From: Rossellomorea arthrocnemi
GTDB taxonomy: Bacteria; Bacillota; Bacilli; Bacillales; Bacillaceae_B
Assembly: GCF_904424705.1 (NCBI RefSeq)
Contig: NZ_CAJGBF010000005.1
Span: 1-64,000 of the forward strand
Length of the DNA stretch: 64,000 nt
Direction: 5' to 3'
Each line of letters starts with the position of its first letter. Within the stretch, counting starts at the first letter, position 1. The notes under the pieces were generated by a model, which searched no databases, had not been told where the DNA came from, and saw only the letters and a list, made by a program, of their open reading frames with translations. Below are positions 26,157-35,213 of the stretch, piece after piece. The translations under genes and the position numbers were made by a program.

Positions 26157-26540
26157 TTAAACGTGGGATACGATGATCTCCCATTCAAAAAGATCCATTC
26201 CTGACGGTAAAATAAAGTGATCTCCTTTGTTCAATTGCAGTTGTTCTCCATCGACATGTAGGGTGGGTGCCTTCGCCTTCTATCACACTCCCAAGCTGGA
26301 AGGGTTGATCCTGCTGAAACGAGGAACGACCATGATTGTTCCATTTATACTCCGGAAAATAGTCGACTTGGACATAAGTGGTGATCACTGTCCCGTTACG
26401 ATGCTCCACCCTTTGTTCACTTCAGGTCTCTCGTGAGGAATTGGCGTAACATCAATGGATTTGTGGATATGCAGCTCACGCTTTTTCCCTTCCTGATCCA
26501 TTTGATCATAATCATAGAGTCGATAGGTCGTAATACGAAA
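26157..26540 (-). pseudogene. manA: Remnant of a class I mannose-6-phosphate isomerase gene (3' part)
   Basis: On the minus strand, reading just after a REP arm, the frame gives ITTYRLYDYDQ and KKRELHIHKSIDVTPIPHERPEV, which match the C-terminal region of bacillary ManA. After a stop and frameshift it continues in another frame (VITTYVQVDYFPEYKWN, FQLGSVIEGEG). A last shift gives GDHFILPSGMDLFEWEIIVSHV and a stop at 26157. ManA interconverts Man-6-P and Fru-6-P, the step that would follow the alpha-mannosidase of the adjacent operon. The first two thirds are missing and the break coincides with the REP arm at 26544-26563. It is not functional. The rest of 26061-26789 holds the operon promoter, the REP arm and the presumed promoter of the chemoreceptor gene. 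Confidence 0.8.
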
Positions 26541-26543
26541 AAA

Positions 26544-26563
26544 GGAAGCAAGAGAACCGTCCC
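26544..26563. repeat. REP element, right arm only, at the manA break
   Basis: GGAAGCAAGAGAACCGTCCC directly abuts the 5' break of the manA remnant. Confidence 0.8.
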
Positions 26564-26789
26564 TCCGCTTCCACAGCCACCAAATAAATTATATTTTTCT
26601 GAATAGAATTACTTCTCATTTTTCGACATTTTTTTACATGAGGTTCCTATTATGATGGTATAATCTTTTTTGAAATGATGAATTAAAAGTCATGCATAAA
26701 TGCATTTTTCTGTAATTAAATAAGGCATAAAGACTTGTTTATAAGTACGGGAGGAAAAATTTCAAGATTTCAACCAAGGGGGAGCCATC

Positions 26790-28868
26790 ATGAGGAAACG
26801 TTGGCAAGATTATGTTAAAAGAGGGAAAGGGCCTCGCATTTCATTTTCATTCAATAGTCTACGAATGAAAATGATATTGATATTTTCATCCGTTTTTACC
26901 ATCATTTTAGTTGGATTAGCCATTTTCTTATATGTTCAACAAAGTGAGAAGATTAAAGAAGAAGCACAAACCAAATCAGAAGCAATTGTTAAACAAATCG
27001 ATTTCGGGATTAATATGTTTCTTGAAAAATATGATTCAAATATAAGCATTTTAAGTAATCAATCTCTTTTAGTAGATTATTTAAAGGATTCAGGTTCTCA
27101 AAAAGAAGAGAATTCTTTCGAATCGAAGGTACTGCAAACAAGAGTCACCAATGAATTTGCCTCTTTCATCCGGAATAATCCAGCGGTAACAAATGTATAT
27201 GTGACTGGGATGGATAAAAGGATTTTAATAGAGCCAGCTGTCTCTCTTCCTTCTGACTTTAATCCATTAGAAGCTCCCTGGTTCAAAGGTGCCAGTTCAA
27301 ATCTGGAAGAAGCCTTTTGGAGTGAGCCTTACGAAGATAAATCTTCTGGTGAGTTTATTGTTACGTTATCCAAAGTCATTACCGAGCAAAACTCAAGCAA
27401 AATAGTAGGGGTCATCGCTTTCGATATAAAGATTGATGAGCTTAATGAATTAGTGAAATCCATTAATGTTGATTACAAAGGATATCCTTTCATCTTCGAT
27501 CAGAAGGCCGTTGCAATGGTTCATCCAACAGAAAAAGGGAACAACCTTATGAACCTTGCATTTATTAAAAAAATGTATGACTCAACCAAACAAAGTGGAA
27601 GATTAGATTATGTTTTTAAGAAAGAAGAAAGGGTATTATTTTACAATACCATTGAGGAAACAAACTGGAAGGTTGGAACGGTTTATTTAAATAAAAATAT
27701 GTTAGAGGAAGCGACGAATTTAAGAAATACATTATTATTGATCACCCTTATGATCATCGTATTAATCTCTGCCATCACCACTGTCGTTGCAAGAAATATT
27801 ACGAAACCTTTACTTGATTTAAATAAACAAGTAAGTAAAGTAGCTCAAGGTGACCTGACAGTATCAATACAATCAACATCAGATGACGAAGTGGGTCAAC
27901 TTACCAAGAACTTCAATTCAATGATTATGAGTATGAGAGAAATCATACATTCCGTCCAGGATTCAGTTACTCAGGTGAAAGAATCAACAGAGAGTCTGAG
28001 TGCCATTTCAGAGGAAACAACTGCTTCAAGTGAAGAAATAGCCAGGGCTATGGACGAAGTCGCAAATGGTGCGACACAGGCAGCTTCAGATGCAGAGGTG
28101 GGAAATCAAAGAACGATGGATCTATCTACTCAAATTGAAGAAGTGGACGCAGCATCTATTGAATTACTCTCACATTCAAAGAGTGCATCCGTAACCAGTA
28201 AAAATGGGTTGAAACAGATGACAACTTTAAAAGAGAAGGCGGATCGATCCAATGAAGTTCTTCATACTGTGGAAGCCGTCATTCAAAACCTGACAAAGAA
28301 AATAAATGAAATTGATACAGTTATTCATTCTATAAATGAAATCTCTGATCAGACTAATCTGCTTGCACTTAATGCGAGTATCGAAGCGGCTAGAGCCGGG
28401 GAGCATGGGAAAGGATTCGCAGTAGTAGCTGAAGAGGTCAGAAGATTGGCAGAACAATCAGCCAGGGCAACGGATCAGGTAAGACGTACCATTCAAGATA
28501 TTCAGAACGAATCTAAGCAGGCTACAAATGAAATGAAAACCACGAGAGAGATTGCAGATGAACAAAGTTTTGTCGTGAGCGAAACGGAAAAAGCGTTTCA
28601 CTCCATTTCAACTATGATCAATAACATGGTTGCCTCAATTGAGGGTATTTCCCATAAGGTTGAATTCATGACAAGCCATAAAGATGATGTCGTAGGGGCA
28701 ATCCAAAGTATTTCAGCAGCTGCGCAACAATCAGCTGCATCCAGTGAAGAGGTAAGTGCATCAACTGAACAACAATTGATGGCTTTACACTCAATCGCTC
28801 AATCTGCTGCCAGTTTAAATGAAGCTAGTATTTTACTAGCAGAAATCAGCAGCAAATTCAAAGTATAA
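26790..28868 (+). CDS. Methyl-accepting chemotaxis protein (dCache sensor)
   Basis: 692 residues, ATG at 26790 with AAGGGGGAGCC upstream. Layout: basic N-terminus, membrane helix at about 28-50 ([23 protein letters not shown]), and an extracellular dCache-type sensor at 50-310 ([51 protein letters not shown]). A second helix follows at about 312-332 ([17 protein letters not shown]), then HAMP 333-385 and a long signalling coiled coil. The conserved hairpin tip [21 protein letters not shown] is near residue 520. It senses an external ligand and controls CheA. dCache domains often bind amino acids or organic acids, but the ligand here is unknown. A small unknown gene follows 26 bp downstream. 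Confidence 0.95.
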   Translation: MRKRWQDYVKRGKGPRISFSFNSLRMKMILIFSSVFTIILVGLAIFLYVQQSEKIKEEAQTKSEAIVKQIDFGINMFLEKYDSNISILSNQSLLVDYLKDSGSQKEENSFESKVLQTRVTNEFASFIRNNPAVTNVYVTGMDKRILIEPAVSLPSDFNPLEAPWFKGASSNLEEAFWSEPYEDKSSGEFIVTLSKVITEQNSSKIVGVIAFDIKIDELNELVKSINVDYKGYPFIFDQKAVAMVHPTEKGNNLMNLAFIKKMYDSTKQSGRLDYVFKKEERVLFYNTIEETNWKVGTVYLNKNMLEEATNLRNTLLLITLMIIVLISAITTVVARNITKPLLDLNKQVSKVAQGDLTVSIQSTSDDEVGQLTKNFNSMIMSMREIIHSVQDSVTQVKESTESLSAISEETTASSEEIARAMDEVANGATQAASDAEVGNQRTMDLSTQIEEVDAASIELLSHSKSASVTSKNGLKQMTTLKEKADRSNEVLHTVEAVIQNLTKKINEIDTVIHSINEISDQTNLLALNASIEAARAGEHGKGFAVVAEEVRRLAEQSARATDQVRRTIQDIQNESKQATNEMKTTREIADEQSFVVSETEKAFHSISTMINNMVASIEGISHKVEFMTSHKDDVVGAIQSISAAAQQSAASSEEVSASTEQQLMALHSIAQSAASLNEASILLAEISSKFKV

Positions 28869-28894
28869 TTTATGAAGAAAAGGTGTTCTATTAA

Positions 28895-29149
28895 ATGAGT
28901 ACGGAAGAATACACGTTATATAATTATTGTGCTGAATTTCATTCCGAAATAAGAAAAAGATTTTCGGTGAAAGAAACCTCCATCCAGATTGCGAGAATGC
29001 TATCGAAAAAGCTAAATTACCATCAGATTCAACAGGTCATTCAAGACATTGAATTAATTAAGAAAAGAAATGGCAGTGTTTTGAACTATTTTATTACTTT
29101 ACTTCATCCGTTAGTAAATATGGATAATAGAAATTCTTATAACATATAG
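28895..29149 (+). CDS. Small protein downstream of the chemoreceptor, unknown
   Basis: 84 residues, ATG at 28895 with AAAAGGTG upstream and 26 bp after the chemoreceptor stop, so probably co-transcribed. It is charged, predicted helical and has no signal or membrane segment (EYTLYNYCAEFHSEIRKRF, IQIARMLSKKLNYHQIQQVI). I do not recognise a family. A terminator about 100 bp downstream closes the unit. Confidence 0.55.
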   Translation: MSTEEYTLYNYCAEFHSEIRKRFSVKETSIQIARMLSKKLNYHQIQQVIQDIELIKKRNGSVLNYFITLLHPLVNMDNRNSYNI

Positions 29150-29250
29150 CAAAGAGCCACTCCCTTTTCCAGTAACCCGTTCGGTTGACAAGGAGAAAAA
29201 TGCAATTCACAACTAAAATAGAATGCTTTTTAACACATCAATTAACATAA

Positions 29251-29294
29251 AAAATATCAGACCAAATGGTAAAATTTTTGGTCTGATATTTTTG
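29251..29294. terminator. Strong terminator after the chemoreceptor operon
   Basis: AAAATATCAGACCAAA (251-266) pairs perfectly with TTTGGTCTGATATTTT (277-292), followed by more T. The remaining part of the 29150-29527 gap holds only AT-rich DNA and the ribosome binding site GGAGGAG of the next gene. Confidence 0.9.
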
Positions 29295-29527
29295 TTTTAG
29301 AGTGTTTTTCCACAGAATATTTGATGCAGGCTGCCTTGAGAATACAGTATATGATAAACTAATGTTAACAGAATTTCCCATGTTTATTGAAATTGTTGTT
29401 CCATTAACGGGGAAGTTTAGTTGAAAAAGACGGGGAATAGACTTTTCTAATCGACATTATGAAGTTGGAGAGATGCTTTGTGTAATTTAATTAATAAGAT
29501 TGTTATAACAGCTATCTTGGAGGAGAA

Positions 29528-30169
29528 ATGATGAAACGATTAATTATTGTATTACTATTAGTTGGCTTGATTGTTGGGGGATTCATTCTAAATAGTGAGA
29601 AGGGAACACTCACCTTACACGATTCAAAAATGGCGACTGCCATACAAACCCTCACCCGCGATAAAGTAAGCGTGCTTCAAACGGAGAAACTTGGTGACAA
29701 ATCAGCGATCGCCTTCTTTAGCGTCAAAAGCGAACAATACGGAGAGATGAACGGATTTGCATTACTAGAGAAAAAATGGAACAGGAAGTATGAGATTCCG
29801 CCCATCACAGAAAAAAACGATTGGATGGTCCAGTGGGGGACAACAAGTGGTCTGAAAGCAAGTGTCATCGAAACCAAAGATGGTTTAAGTGAAATACTAT
29901 ACGGAAAACGAATCAATGATTTATACGGGAATGTACCCATTGCAAGCGTCGTGTTACAAGCACAACAATTTTCCGTCACCAAACAAAAACATGTTACATC
30001 ACACATCAAAACAACCGTTTCCGTTCCAAAGAACAAAGACACTTTCTTCATTGCTAAACCAGTTCCAAAAGACCTGTCACTACCGTACTACAAAGGCGAC
30101 AGAGCCAATCAAATCGGTTTAACGTTTAAGTTATTCGATGAAAGCGGTAAAGAAATTAAAGTTAGGTAA
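29528..30169 (+). CDS. Secreted or membrane-anchored protein, unknown
   Basis: 213 residues, ATG at 29528 after GGAGGAGAA. An uncleaved or cleaved N-terminal signal (KRLIIVLLLVGLIVGGFIL) is followed by a mixed alpha/beta exported domain (ATAIQTLTRDKVSVLQTEKL, ALLEKKWNRKYEIPPITEKN, GNVPIASVVLQAQQF). No cysteine or catalytic motif stands out. I do not recognise a family. It is a single gene with a terminator downstream. Confidence 0.6.
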   Translation: MMKRLIIVLLLVGLIVGGFILNSEKGTLTLHDSKMATAIQTLTRDKVSVLQTEKLGDKSAIAFFSVKSEQYGEMNGFALLEKKWNRKYEIPPITEKNDWMVQWGTTSGLKASVIETKDGLSEILYGKRINDLYGNVPIASVVLQAQQFSVTKQKHVTSHIKTTVSVPKNKDTFFIAKPVPKDLSLPYYKGDRANQIGLTFKLFDESGKEIKVR

Positions 30170-30267
30170 GTACTGATTTAGTTCTACCTTGTTTGATCAC
30201 TAAACGGAGGTAGGAAATTTAAGGTGATTTAACTTCTTCAACTTAAGGGGGCTTTAATGGAATAAGT

Positions 30268-30299
30268 AGGATCATCCAAATCGGATGGTCCTCTTTTTG
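30268..30299 (+). terminator. Terminator after the 29528 gene
   Basis: AGGATCATCC (268-277) pairs with GGATGGTCCT (283-292) with one mismatch, followed by CTTTTTG. Confidence 0.8.
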
Positions 30300-30707
30300 T
30301 TTTCAGTATCACTTTCAACAATTCAATTATTGGCCTTTTTAACAACCGTGAATAAATTTATTCATTACTGCTAAAAGGGTTGTTAAAGCGGATGCTAATT
30401 TGTATGTTAAAACACTCTATTTAAGTAATAAACGTTGTCATATCAATGAAAAAGGGAGATACGAATTTGTAATACGGGAGAGGGTGACATTCCCCCCACT
30501 CTCTCTTAAACAATCAGATTCACTCTCCTCCCCCATTCTATTCCTTCTTCGGCAGACTGCTCTCAGTTGAAGTTTTTTCGAATTGGTCAAGCACTTCCTG
30601 ATCTCACTAACTGCTTCATCATCTGGTTTCATTCGGCAGAGATCTACATGGTTATTCATACTTGTTTTGATAGGTTTACACGTTCTCTCCTTATTCATCG
30701 AAAAAGT

Positions 30708-30727
30708 GAAGCAGGAGAACCGTCCCC
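30708..30727. repeat. REP element, right arm only
   Basis: GAAGCAGGAGAACCGTCCCC followed by CTGCTTCCCC. It lies in the gene-free stretch 30300-30816, which otherwise shows only an operator-like palindrome just before the GntR gene; I see no convincing gene there. Confidence 0.75.
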
Positions 30728-30770
30728 CTGCTTCCCCATTGCAACCCAACCTTATATACAATACAATGCC

Positions 30771-30780
30771 TTATATATAA
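30771..30780. promoter_or_regulatory. Candidate GntR operator, autoregulatory
   Basis: TTATATATAA, a perfect palindrome 37 bp before the GntR gene. The same decamer occurs twice after the gene at 31517-31526 and 31536-31545, before the TRAP operon. AT-rich palindromes arise easily by chance. Confidence 0.35.
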
Positions 30781-30816
30781 CCTAGTAAATCTAATTGCGA
30801 TAAAGGACTGTGTGAG

Positions 30817-31455
30817 ATGTCGAAAATGAAAAAAGTGAATACGCTTGTTTCCCTTAAAGATGAAGTGAAGGAAAAACTTAGAGAGGATATCATTATGCTT
30901 AACCTCAAGCCTGGTGACCGTATTGTGGAAACCGAGGTGGCTAAAAGGCTTGGTATTAGTCAAGTGCCGGTAAGGGAAGCTCTTAGGGGCTTGGAGGAAG
31001 AAGGGCTCATTAATACGATTAAGTATAGAGGTGCCTTTGTAACGGATATCAATCCCGTTGAGATGTATCATATGTTTTCGTTAAGGGCGAAGATCGAAAC
31101 GGACGCCATTGAAGTGATTCTCCCCCAGCTGACCAGAAGGCATCTCGGTGAACTATACGATATCGTGGACAAAATGAAAGTCGCCGAGAAGGAATATGCG
31201 ATCCAGTCGCAACTGGATATGGAGTTTCACCGTACGATCATTGAGTGGTCCAATGTAGATGTATATTTACGTATTTGGGGAATGTTAACGAATCATATTC
31301 GAAGATACATCACGTTATTGAATCCAAAGGTTCGAATCCTTCCAGAGGAAGTGTATCAATATCATCAGGCGCTTGTGGAAACATTGGAAGAACGAGACAT
31401 AGAGAAAGCTAAAAATGTTTTTAGCGAACATATTATGAAAATGGTTGAAAAATAA
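30817..31455 (+). CDS. GntR/FadR-type regulator (FCD domain)
   Basis: 212 residues. N-terminal winged helix (VKEKLREDIIMLNLKPGDRIVETEVAKRLGISQVPVREALRGLEEEGLI) and C-terminal FCD ligand-binding domain with the metal-binding histidines typical of the family (DMEFHRTIIEWS, MLTNHIRRYI, YHQALVETLEERD). FadR-type regulators usually bind small carboxylic acids or sugar acids. Here the next transcript encodes a TRAP carboxylate transporter and then a KduD-like dehydrogenase, so a uronate or related acid is a reasonable inducer. The start at 30817 was chosen for the ATG following GTGTGAG; spacing is acceptable. Confidence 0.9.
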   Translation: MSKMKKVNTLVSLKDEVKEKLREDIIMLNLKPGDRIVETEVAKRLGISQVPVREALRGLEEEGLINTIKYRGAFVTDINPVEMYHMFSLRAKIETDAIEVILPQLTRRHLGELYDIVDKMKVAEKEYAIQSQLDMEFHRTIIEWSNVDVYLRIWGMLTNHIRRYITLLNPKVRILPEEVYQYHQALVETLEERDIEKAKNVFSEHIMKMVEK

Positions 31456-31462
31456 GTTCAAA

Positions 31463-31501
31463 CAAGACCCCTATCTAATCTTTACTTGGATAGGGGTCTT
31501 G
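31463..31501 (+). terminator. Hairpin after the GntR gene
   Basis: CAAGACCCCTATC pairs perfectly with GATAGGGGTCTTG over a 13-nt loop. No T-run follows, so it is a terminator-like hairpin of uncertain strength. Confidence 0.6.
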
Positions 31502-31515
31502 ACGTGTCTTCTCAA

Positions 31516-31546
31516 ATTATATATAATCACAAATATTATATATAAT
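31516..31546. promoter_or_regulatory. Paired palindromes upstream of the TRAP operon, candidate GntR operators
   Basis: ATTATATATAAT occurs twice (516-527 and 535-546), start to start 19 bp, close to two helical turns. The core also precedes the gntR gene. Confidence 0.45.
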
Positions 31547-31628
31547 AAAAATCTGAATTTTCATAAACGGTGGTTGATCCGTACTCAAAGGGGCTGAGGA
31601 AGTAAATTTACTTTTTTTTACAGGTTAT

Positions 31629-31642
31629 TGTTAGCGTTTACA
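31629..31642. promoter_or_regulatory. cre box upstream of the TRAP operon
   Basis: TGTTAGCGTTTACA matches the CcpA cre consensus well and lies 77 bp before the dctP start, so the TRAP operon is probably under catabolite repression. Confidence 0.6.
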
Positions 31643-31718
31643 TTGTAGAGGATTTCACATCAGTATCTACAGTATACTCATGCTGTTTCATACGATTTTA
31701 AAAACGGGGGGAAAGAAA

Positions 31719-32738
31719 ATGAAAAAGACATTCAAAATGTTTAGTGTATTCATTGCCGTCATCTTACTCATTGGATTAGCAGGTTGTGGAAAAAGTACCG
31801 GTGGCTCAGCATCAGGTGACTCAAAAAAGATTACGTTAAAGCTGGGTCATAATCAGCCTACCTCTTCACCATTCCATGCAGGAGCGGAAAAATTTGCGGA
31901 ATTGGTAGCGGAGAAATCAGATGGGAAAGTGAAAGTGGATGTGTATCATGACAGTCAATTAGGGGATGAAGGAGAGCTCGCTGCCGGGACGAAAATGGGA
32001 ACAGTGGATATCTCTCTTGTCGCCACTGGAAGCGTAACACAATACTACCCACGCTATTCCATGTTTGATTTGCCTTTTCTCTTCAGGGATTACGATCATG
32101 TAGATAAAGTATTGCAGGGAGAAGTCGGAGAGCAGCTTGCAACTGAAGCGGAAGAACAAGGTGGCTTTAAAGTGATGAGCTACTGGGAGTCAGGGTTTAG
32201 ACATTATTTAAACAGTAAGCATGCTTTGAAATCTCCAGAAGATCTGGAAGGACTGAAAATCAGAACTCCTGAATGGCCTGTACTGACTTCCGCCACAGAG
32301 ACGCTTGGTGCCAGTGCCGTACCGATGCCATTTTCCGAGCTTTATATGGCTGCACAGCATGGGGTTGTCGATGGGCAGGAAGGACCGATATTCGCCATCA
32401 AAAGTTCGAAGATGTATGAAGTACAAGATTACATGGTCTTAGATGGTCATACGTATACAGCGATGCTGCTGATTATGAATCCAAAGAAATTTGACAGTCT
32501 TTCAAAGGATGTTCAGGAAGCACTAATCGAGGCGTCGAAAGAAGCTGGAGATTATGAGCGTGAGTTAATCCGTGATAATGAAAAGAAAGATATTAAGTAC
32601 CTGAAAGAAGAAGGCGATTTAACTATAGAAGAAAACCCGGATAAAGCGGCATGGAGAAAAGCCGTTCAACCTGTCTATGACAAGTACAGCGATGAATTCG
32701 GGAAAGACCTTATCCAGCAGATCATGGATACAAAGTAG
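31719..32738 (+). CDS. dctP: TRAP transporter solute-binding lipoprotein (DctP)
   Basis: 339 residues from the ATG at 31719 with GGGGGGAAAG upstream; a start 39 bp earlier lacks a ribosome binding site and would spoil the signal. The signal ends in LLIGLAGCGKS, a lipobox. The DctP fold is clear: ITLKLGHNQPTSSPFHAGAEKFAELV, DVYHDSQLGDEGELAAGTKMGTVDI, SMFDLPFLFRDYDH, and LKIRTPEWPVLTSATETLGASAVPMPFSELY with the arginine that usually holds the substrate carboxylate. It feeds the DctQ/DctM membrane pair, driven by a sodium gradient. The dctP-dctQ gap holds a hairpin. Confidence 0.93.
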   Translation: MKKTFKMFSVFIAVILLIGLAGCGKSTGGSASGDSKKITLKLGHNQPTSSPFHAGAEKFAELVAEKSDGKVKVDVYHDSQLGDEGELAAGTKMGTVDISLVATGSVTQYYPRYSMFDLPFLFRDYDHVDKVLQGEVGEQLATEAEEQGGFKVMSYWESGFRHYLNSKHALKSPEDLEGLKIRTPEWPVLTSATETLGASAVPMPFSELYMAAQHGVVDGQEGPIFAIKSSKMYEVQDYMVLDGHTYTAMLLIMNPKKFDSLSKDVQEALIEASKEAGDYERELIRDNEKKDIKYLKEEGDLTIEENPDKAAWRKAVQPVYDKYSDEFGKDLIQQIMDTK

Positions 32739-32752
32739 ATTGGCAGATTAAT

Positions 32753-32779
32753 AAGAGGGGCTATCCCAGCCCCTCTTTC
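32753..32779 (+). terminator. Intra-operon hairpin between dctP and dctQ
   Basis: GAGGGGCT (755-762) pairs with AGCCCCTC (768-775), followed by TTTC. It probably lowers expression of the membrane subunits relative to the binding protein. Confidence 0.7.
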
Positions 32780-32818
32780 ATGGATGTTCATTGGGAATTT
32801 AATTAGGAGGTGGGACGT

Positions 32819-33292
32819 GTGAGAACATTAAAACTCATTGGCCAAGGACTGGAAAAACTAGTTGTGTACACAGTACTACTCCTTATGGCCGTTTTGGTTT
32901 CACTTGTCTTTATTCAGGTTGTCCTTCGGTATGTCTTTTCAAATGGGATGGTATGGGTCGAAGAGCTTGATCGATACATTTTCGTTTGGTTAATGTTTTT
33001 AGGAATCACAATGGGCGTGTATAAGCAAAAACATATTGCGATTACGGCGGTGTCCGATCGACTGAAAGGTTTGTCGAAAGGCATTCAGCTTCTGGTACAC
33101 TTCATTACAGGATCATTCTTCGCGGTGTTATGTTGGCAGGGGATTGAATTTGTCATGGTAAATATGACTGGAACGGCAGCTGTACTGCCTATTAATCTGG
33201 GAATCATTTATTCTATTATACCTATTTCAGGCTTTATTGCCGTAATCTTTGTGGTCGTATTAATGGCGACCTTCAAGGAGGAGAAACGATGA
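32819..33292 (+). CDS. dctQ: TRAP transporter small permease (DctQ)
   Basis: 157 residues from a GTG at 32819, eight bases after AGGAGG; a GTG at 32810 overlaps that site and is less likely. Four membrane helices, with the DctQ signature QVVLRYVFSNGMVWVEELDRYIFVWLMFLG near residues 35-65 and VYKQKHIAI. It is a structural partner of DctM and overlaps the next gene by 4 bp. Confidence 0.9.
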   Translation: MRTLKLIGQGLEKLVVYTVLLLMAVLVSLVFIQVVLRYVFSNGMVWVEELDRYIFVWLMFLGITMGVYKQKHIAITAVSDRLKGLSKGIQLLVHFITGSFFAVLCWQGIEFVMVNMTGTAAVLPINLGIIYSIIPISGFIAVIFVVVLMATFKEEKR

Positions 33293-34569
33293 TATTATTA
33301 CTGTTTATTGCCTTTTTTGTCCTTTTGATTTTGGGTGTTCCAGTCGGGATCTCTTTAGGAGTGGCCTCGATCGTCACGATTTTATGGGAAGGAATGGTCC
33401 CGTTATTATTGATTCCCCAAAAAATGTTCGTGTCCATGAATAGCTTTACGCTACTCGCCATCCCCTTCTTTATGCTGACAGGTGTGATCATGGATAAAAG
33501 TGGATTAACGCAAAGACTAGTTAATTTTGCCGATTCCATTATTGGATGGACGAAGGGCGGCATGAGTTATGTGAGTGTCACTTCCGGGATGATGATGGGA
33601 GGAATCTCCGGCTCCGCCCCTGCTGATACAGCTGCCCTGAGCAGTGTCATGACGCCAAGTATGGTGAAACTCGGGTATCCGGCACGATTTGCTGCCGCAT
33701 TGCAGGCAGCATCAGGATCGATTGGCATCATCATTCCTCCGAGTATTCCCATGGTCGTGTTAGGCGGGATTGCCAGTATTTCCGTCGGGAAGCTATTTCT
33801 GGGAGGGATCATACCCGGTATTCTCATTGGGGTTCTCTTCATGGTTGCGGCGAGGATCATTTGCACTAAAAACAACTACGGTGTATCTAAATCCAATTCG
33901 TTTTCATTCAGCTATTTCATAGACAGTTTCAAAAAAGCGATCCTCCCTTTATTTGCTCCGGTCATTATCGTCGGCGGGATTCTAACGGGTGCTTTCACAC
34001 CGACAGAATCCAGTGTCATTGCGGTTGTCTATACGCTAATCCTGGGATTGTTCGTGTATAAGAGCATCAAATTGCGAGACTTGTCATCGATTTTCATGGA
34101 AGCCGTCATTAGTTCGGGGAACGTGTTATTGATCATAGCGGCCTCCTCTCTGTTCAGCTGGATTCTTGTGAGTCACAATTTCCCGCAGATTCTGAGCAGT
34201 CTCATTACAAGCGTATCCGACAGTCCATTCTTTATCATACTTGTCATTAACTTAATCTTTATCATTGGCGGTATGTTCATTGAAGGGCTTGCGTTGTTAA
34301 TTATGTTTGTTCCGATCCTATTACCCATTGCCATGGGAACCGGAATGGATCCGATTGTATTTGGGGTCATGATTGTGATTAACATTGCGATTGGAACGCT
34401 GACTCCTCCGGTTGGTGTCTGCCTGTTTGTGGCATGCTCTGCAGCCGGTGTTAAGCTTGATCATGCGATGAAGAGCGCGATTCCTTTTGTTCTTGTGCTT
34501 TGTTTTGCCCTCGTTTTAATTGTGATGTTTCCGTCGATTGTTACGTTTATTCCTAGTTTGATTGAGTGA
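33289..34569 (+). CDS. dctM: TRAP transporter large permease (DctM)
   Basis: 426 residues, about 12 membrane segments, of normal family length. Characteristic DctM pieces are GVPVGISLGVASI, SFTLLAIPFFMLTGVIMDKSGL, GGMSYVSVTSGMMMGGISGSAPADTAALSS, GSIGIIIPPSIPMVVLGG and GTLTPPVGVCLFVACSAAG. It is the transport channel of the TRAP system. The ATG at 33289 overlaps the dctQ stop (ATGA), so translation is coupled. No terminator is visible directly after it; a large hairpin-rich repeat follows. Confidence 0.93.
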   Translation: MILLLFIAFFVLLILGVPVGISLGVASIVTILWEGMVPLLLIPQKMFVSMNSFTLLAIPFFMLTGVIMDKSGLTQRLVNFADSIIGWTKGGMSYVSVTSGMMMGGISGSAPADTAALSSVMTPSMVKLGYPARFAAALQAASGSIGIIIPPSIPMVVLGGIASISVGKLFLGGIIPGILIGVLFMVAARIICTKNNYGVSKSNSFSFSYFIDSFKKAILPLFAPVIIVGGILTGAFTPTESSVIAVVYTLILGLFVYKSIKLRDLSSIFMEAVISSGNVLLIIAASSLFSWILVSHNFPQILSSLITSVSDSPFFIILVINLIFIIGGMFIEGLALLIMFVPILLPIAMGTGMDPIVFGVMIVINIAIGTLTPPVGVCLFVACSAAGVKLDHAMKSAIPFVLVLCFALVLIVMFPSIVTFIPSLIE

Positions 34570-34616
34570 TTAGCTACTTTCATAAAAATTTGTTGCTATT
34601 AAAAGAGTGAGTGCTG

Positions 34617-34986
34617 GTTGATTTCCGCTCCAGGTGCTCGCTTTCCGCGGGGCGGTCGGTGAGCCTCCTCGGCTGCGGGGTCTCAGTTGTCCAGCTTCGG
34701 CGGCTAGCCCCTCGAGGTCATAAGCTAAATGGTCCAAGAAGGCAAAAAAACGCCTTCTTAGCCCATTTAGCTTATGCTTGTCGGGGCTGAGCAAGCCGCC
34801 TCCGCTTTTCGGATTGTCCAGCTCCGGCGGCTAGCCCCTCGAGGTCATAAGCTAAATAGTCCAAGAAGGCAAAAAACGCCTTCTTAGCCCATTTAGCTTA
34901 TGCTTGTCGGGGCTGAGCAAGCCGCCTCCGCTTTTCGGGCTTTCCCGCTTTTCCCGCAGGAGCGAGCACCTTCCGCTTCAATCAAC
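34617..34986. repeat. 370-bp hairpin-rich element with terminal inverted repeats and an internal duplication
   Basis: The ends are imperfect inverted repeats (GTTGATTTCCGCTCCAGG and later GGTGCTCGC at the left; GCGAGCACC then CTTCAATCAAC at the right). Inside, a unit of about 127 bp occurs twice (687-813 and 814-939). Each unit folds into a long hairpin: CTAGCCCC with GGGGCTGAG, AAGCTAAATGG with CCATTTAGCTT, and AAGAAGGC with GCCTTCTT. It is GC-rich against its surroundings and encodes no protein. I recall similar elements scattered in Bacillaceae genomes; it may be a MITE-like element or a structured RNA/terminator. Confidence 0.75.
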
Positions 34987-35213
34987 TATTAAGTGTGAGT
35001 TATTCACTAGAATAAAACTCATAAATGTTATAAAACAGCTACATTTTAAGTATTTAGAGTTCTATATTAACGTGTATAGGAGAAATAAAATTCCTATTGA
35101 AAAGGAAGCAAACACAGACTGATTAACAGCACTTTTACGGTTCGTGTATTTAAGAAAAAATCTATACGAAAAAAAGATAGAAAAAATAAAGAATCGGAGA
35201 AGGAGAGATACAT

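Noticed and set aside
31550..31680. A riboswitch in front of the TRAP operon
   Set aside because: The stretch shows palindromes and a cre box but no recognisable aptamer core followed by a terminator/antiterminator pair.
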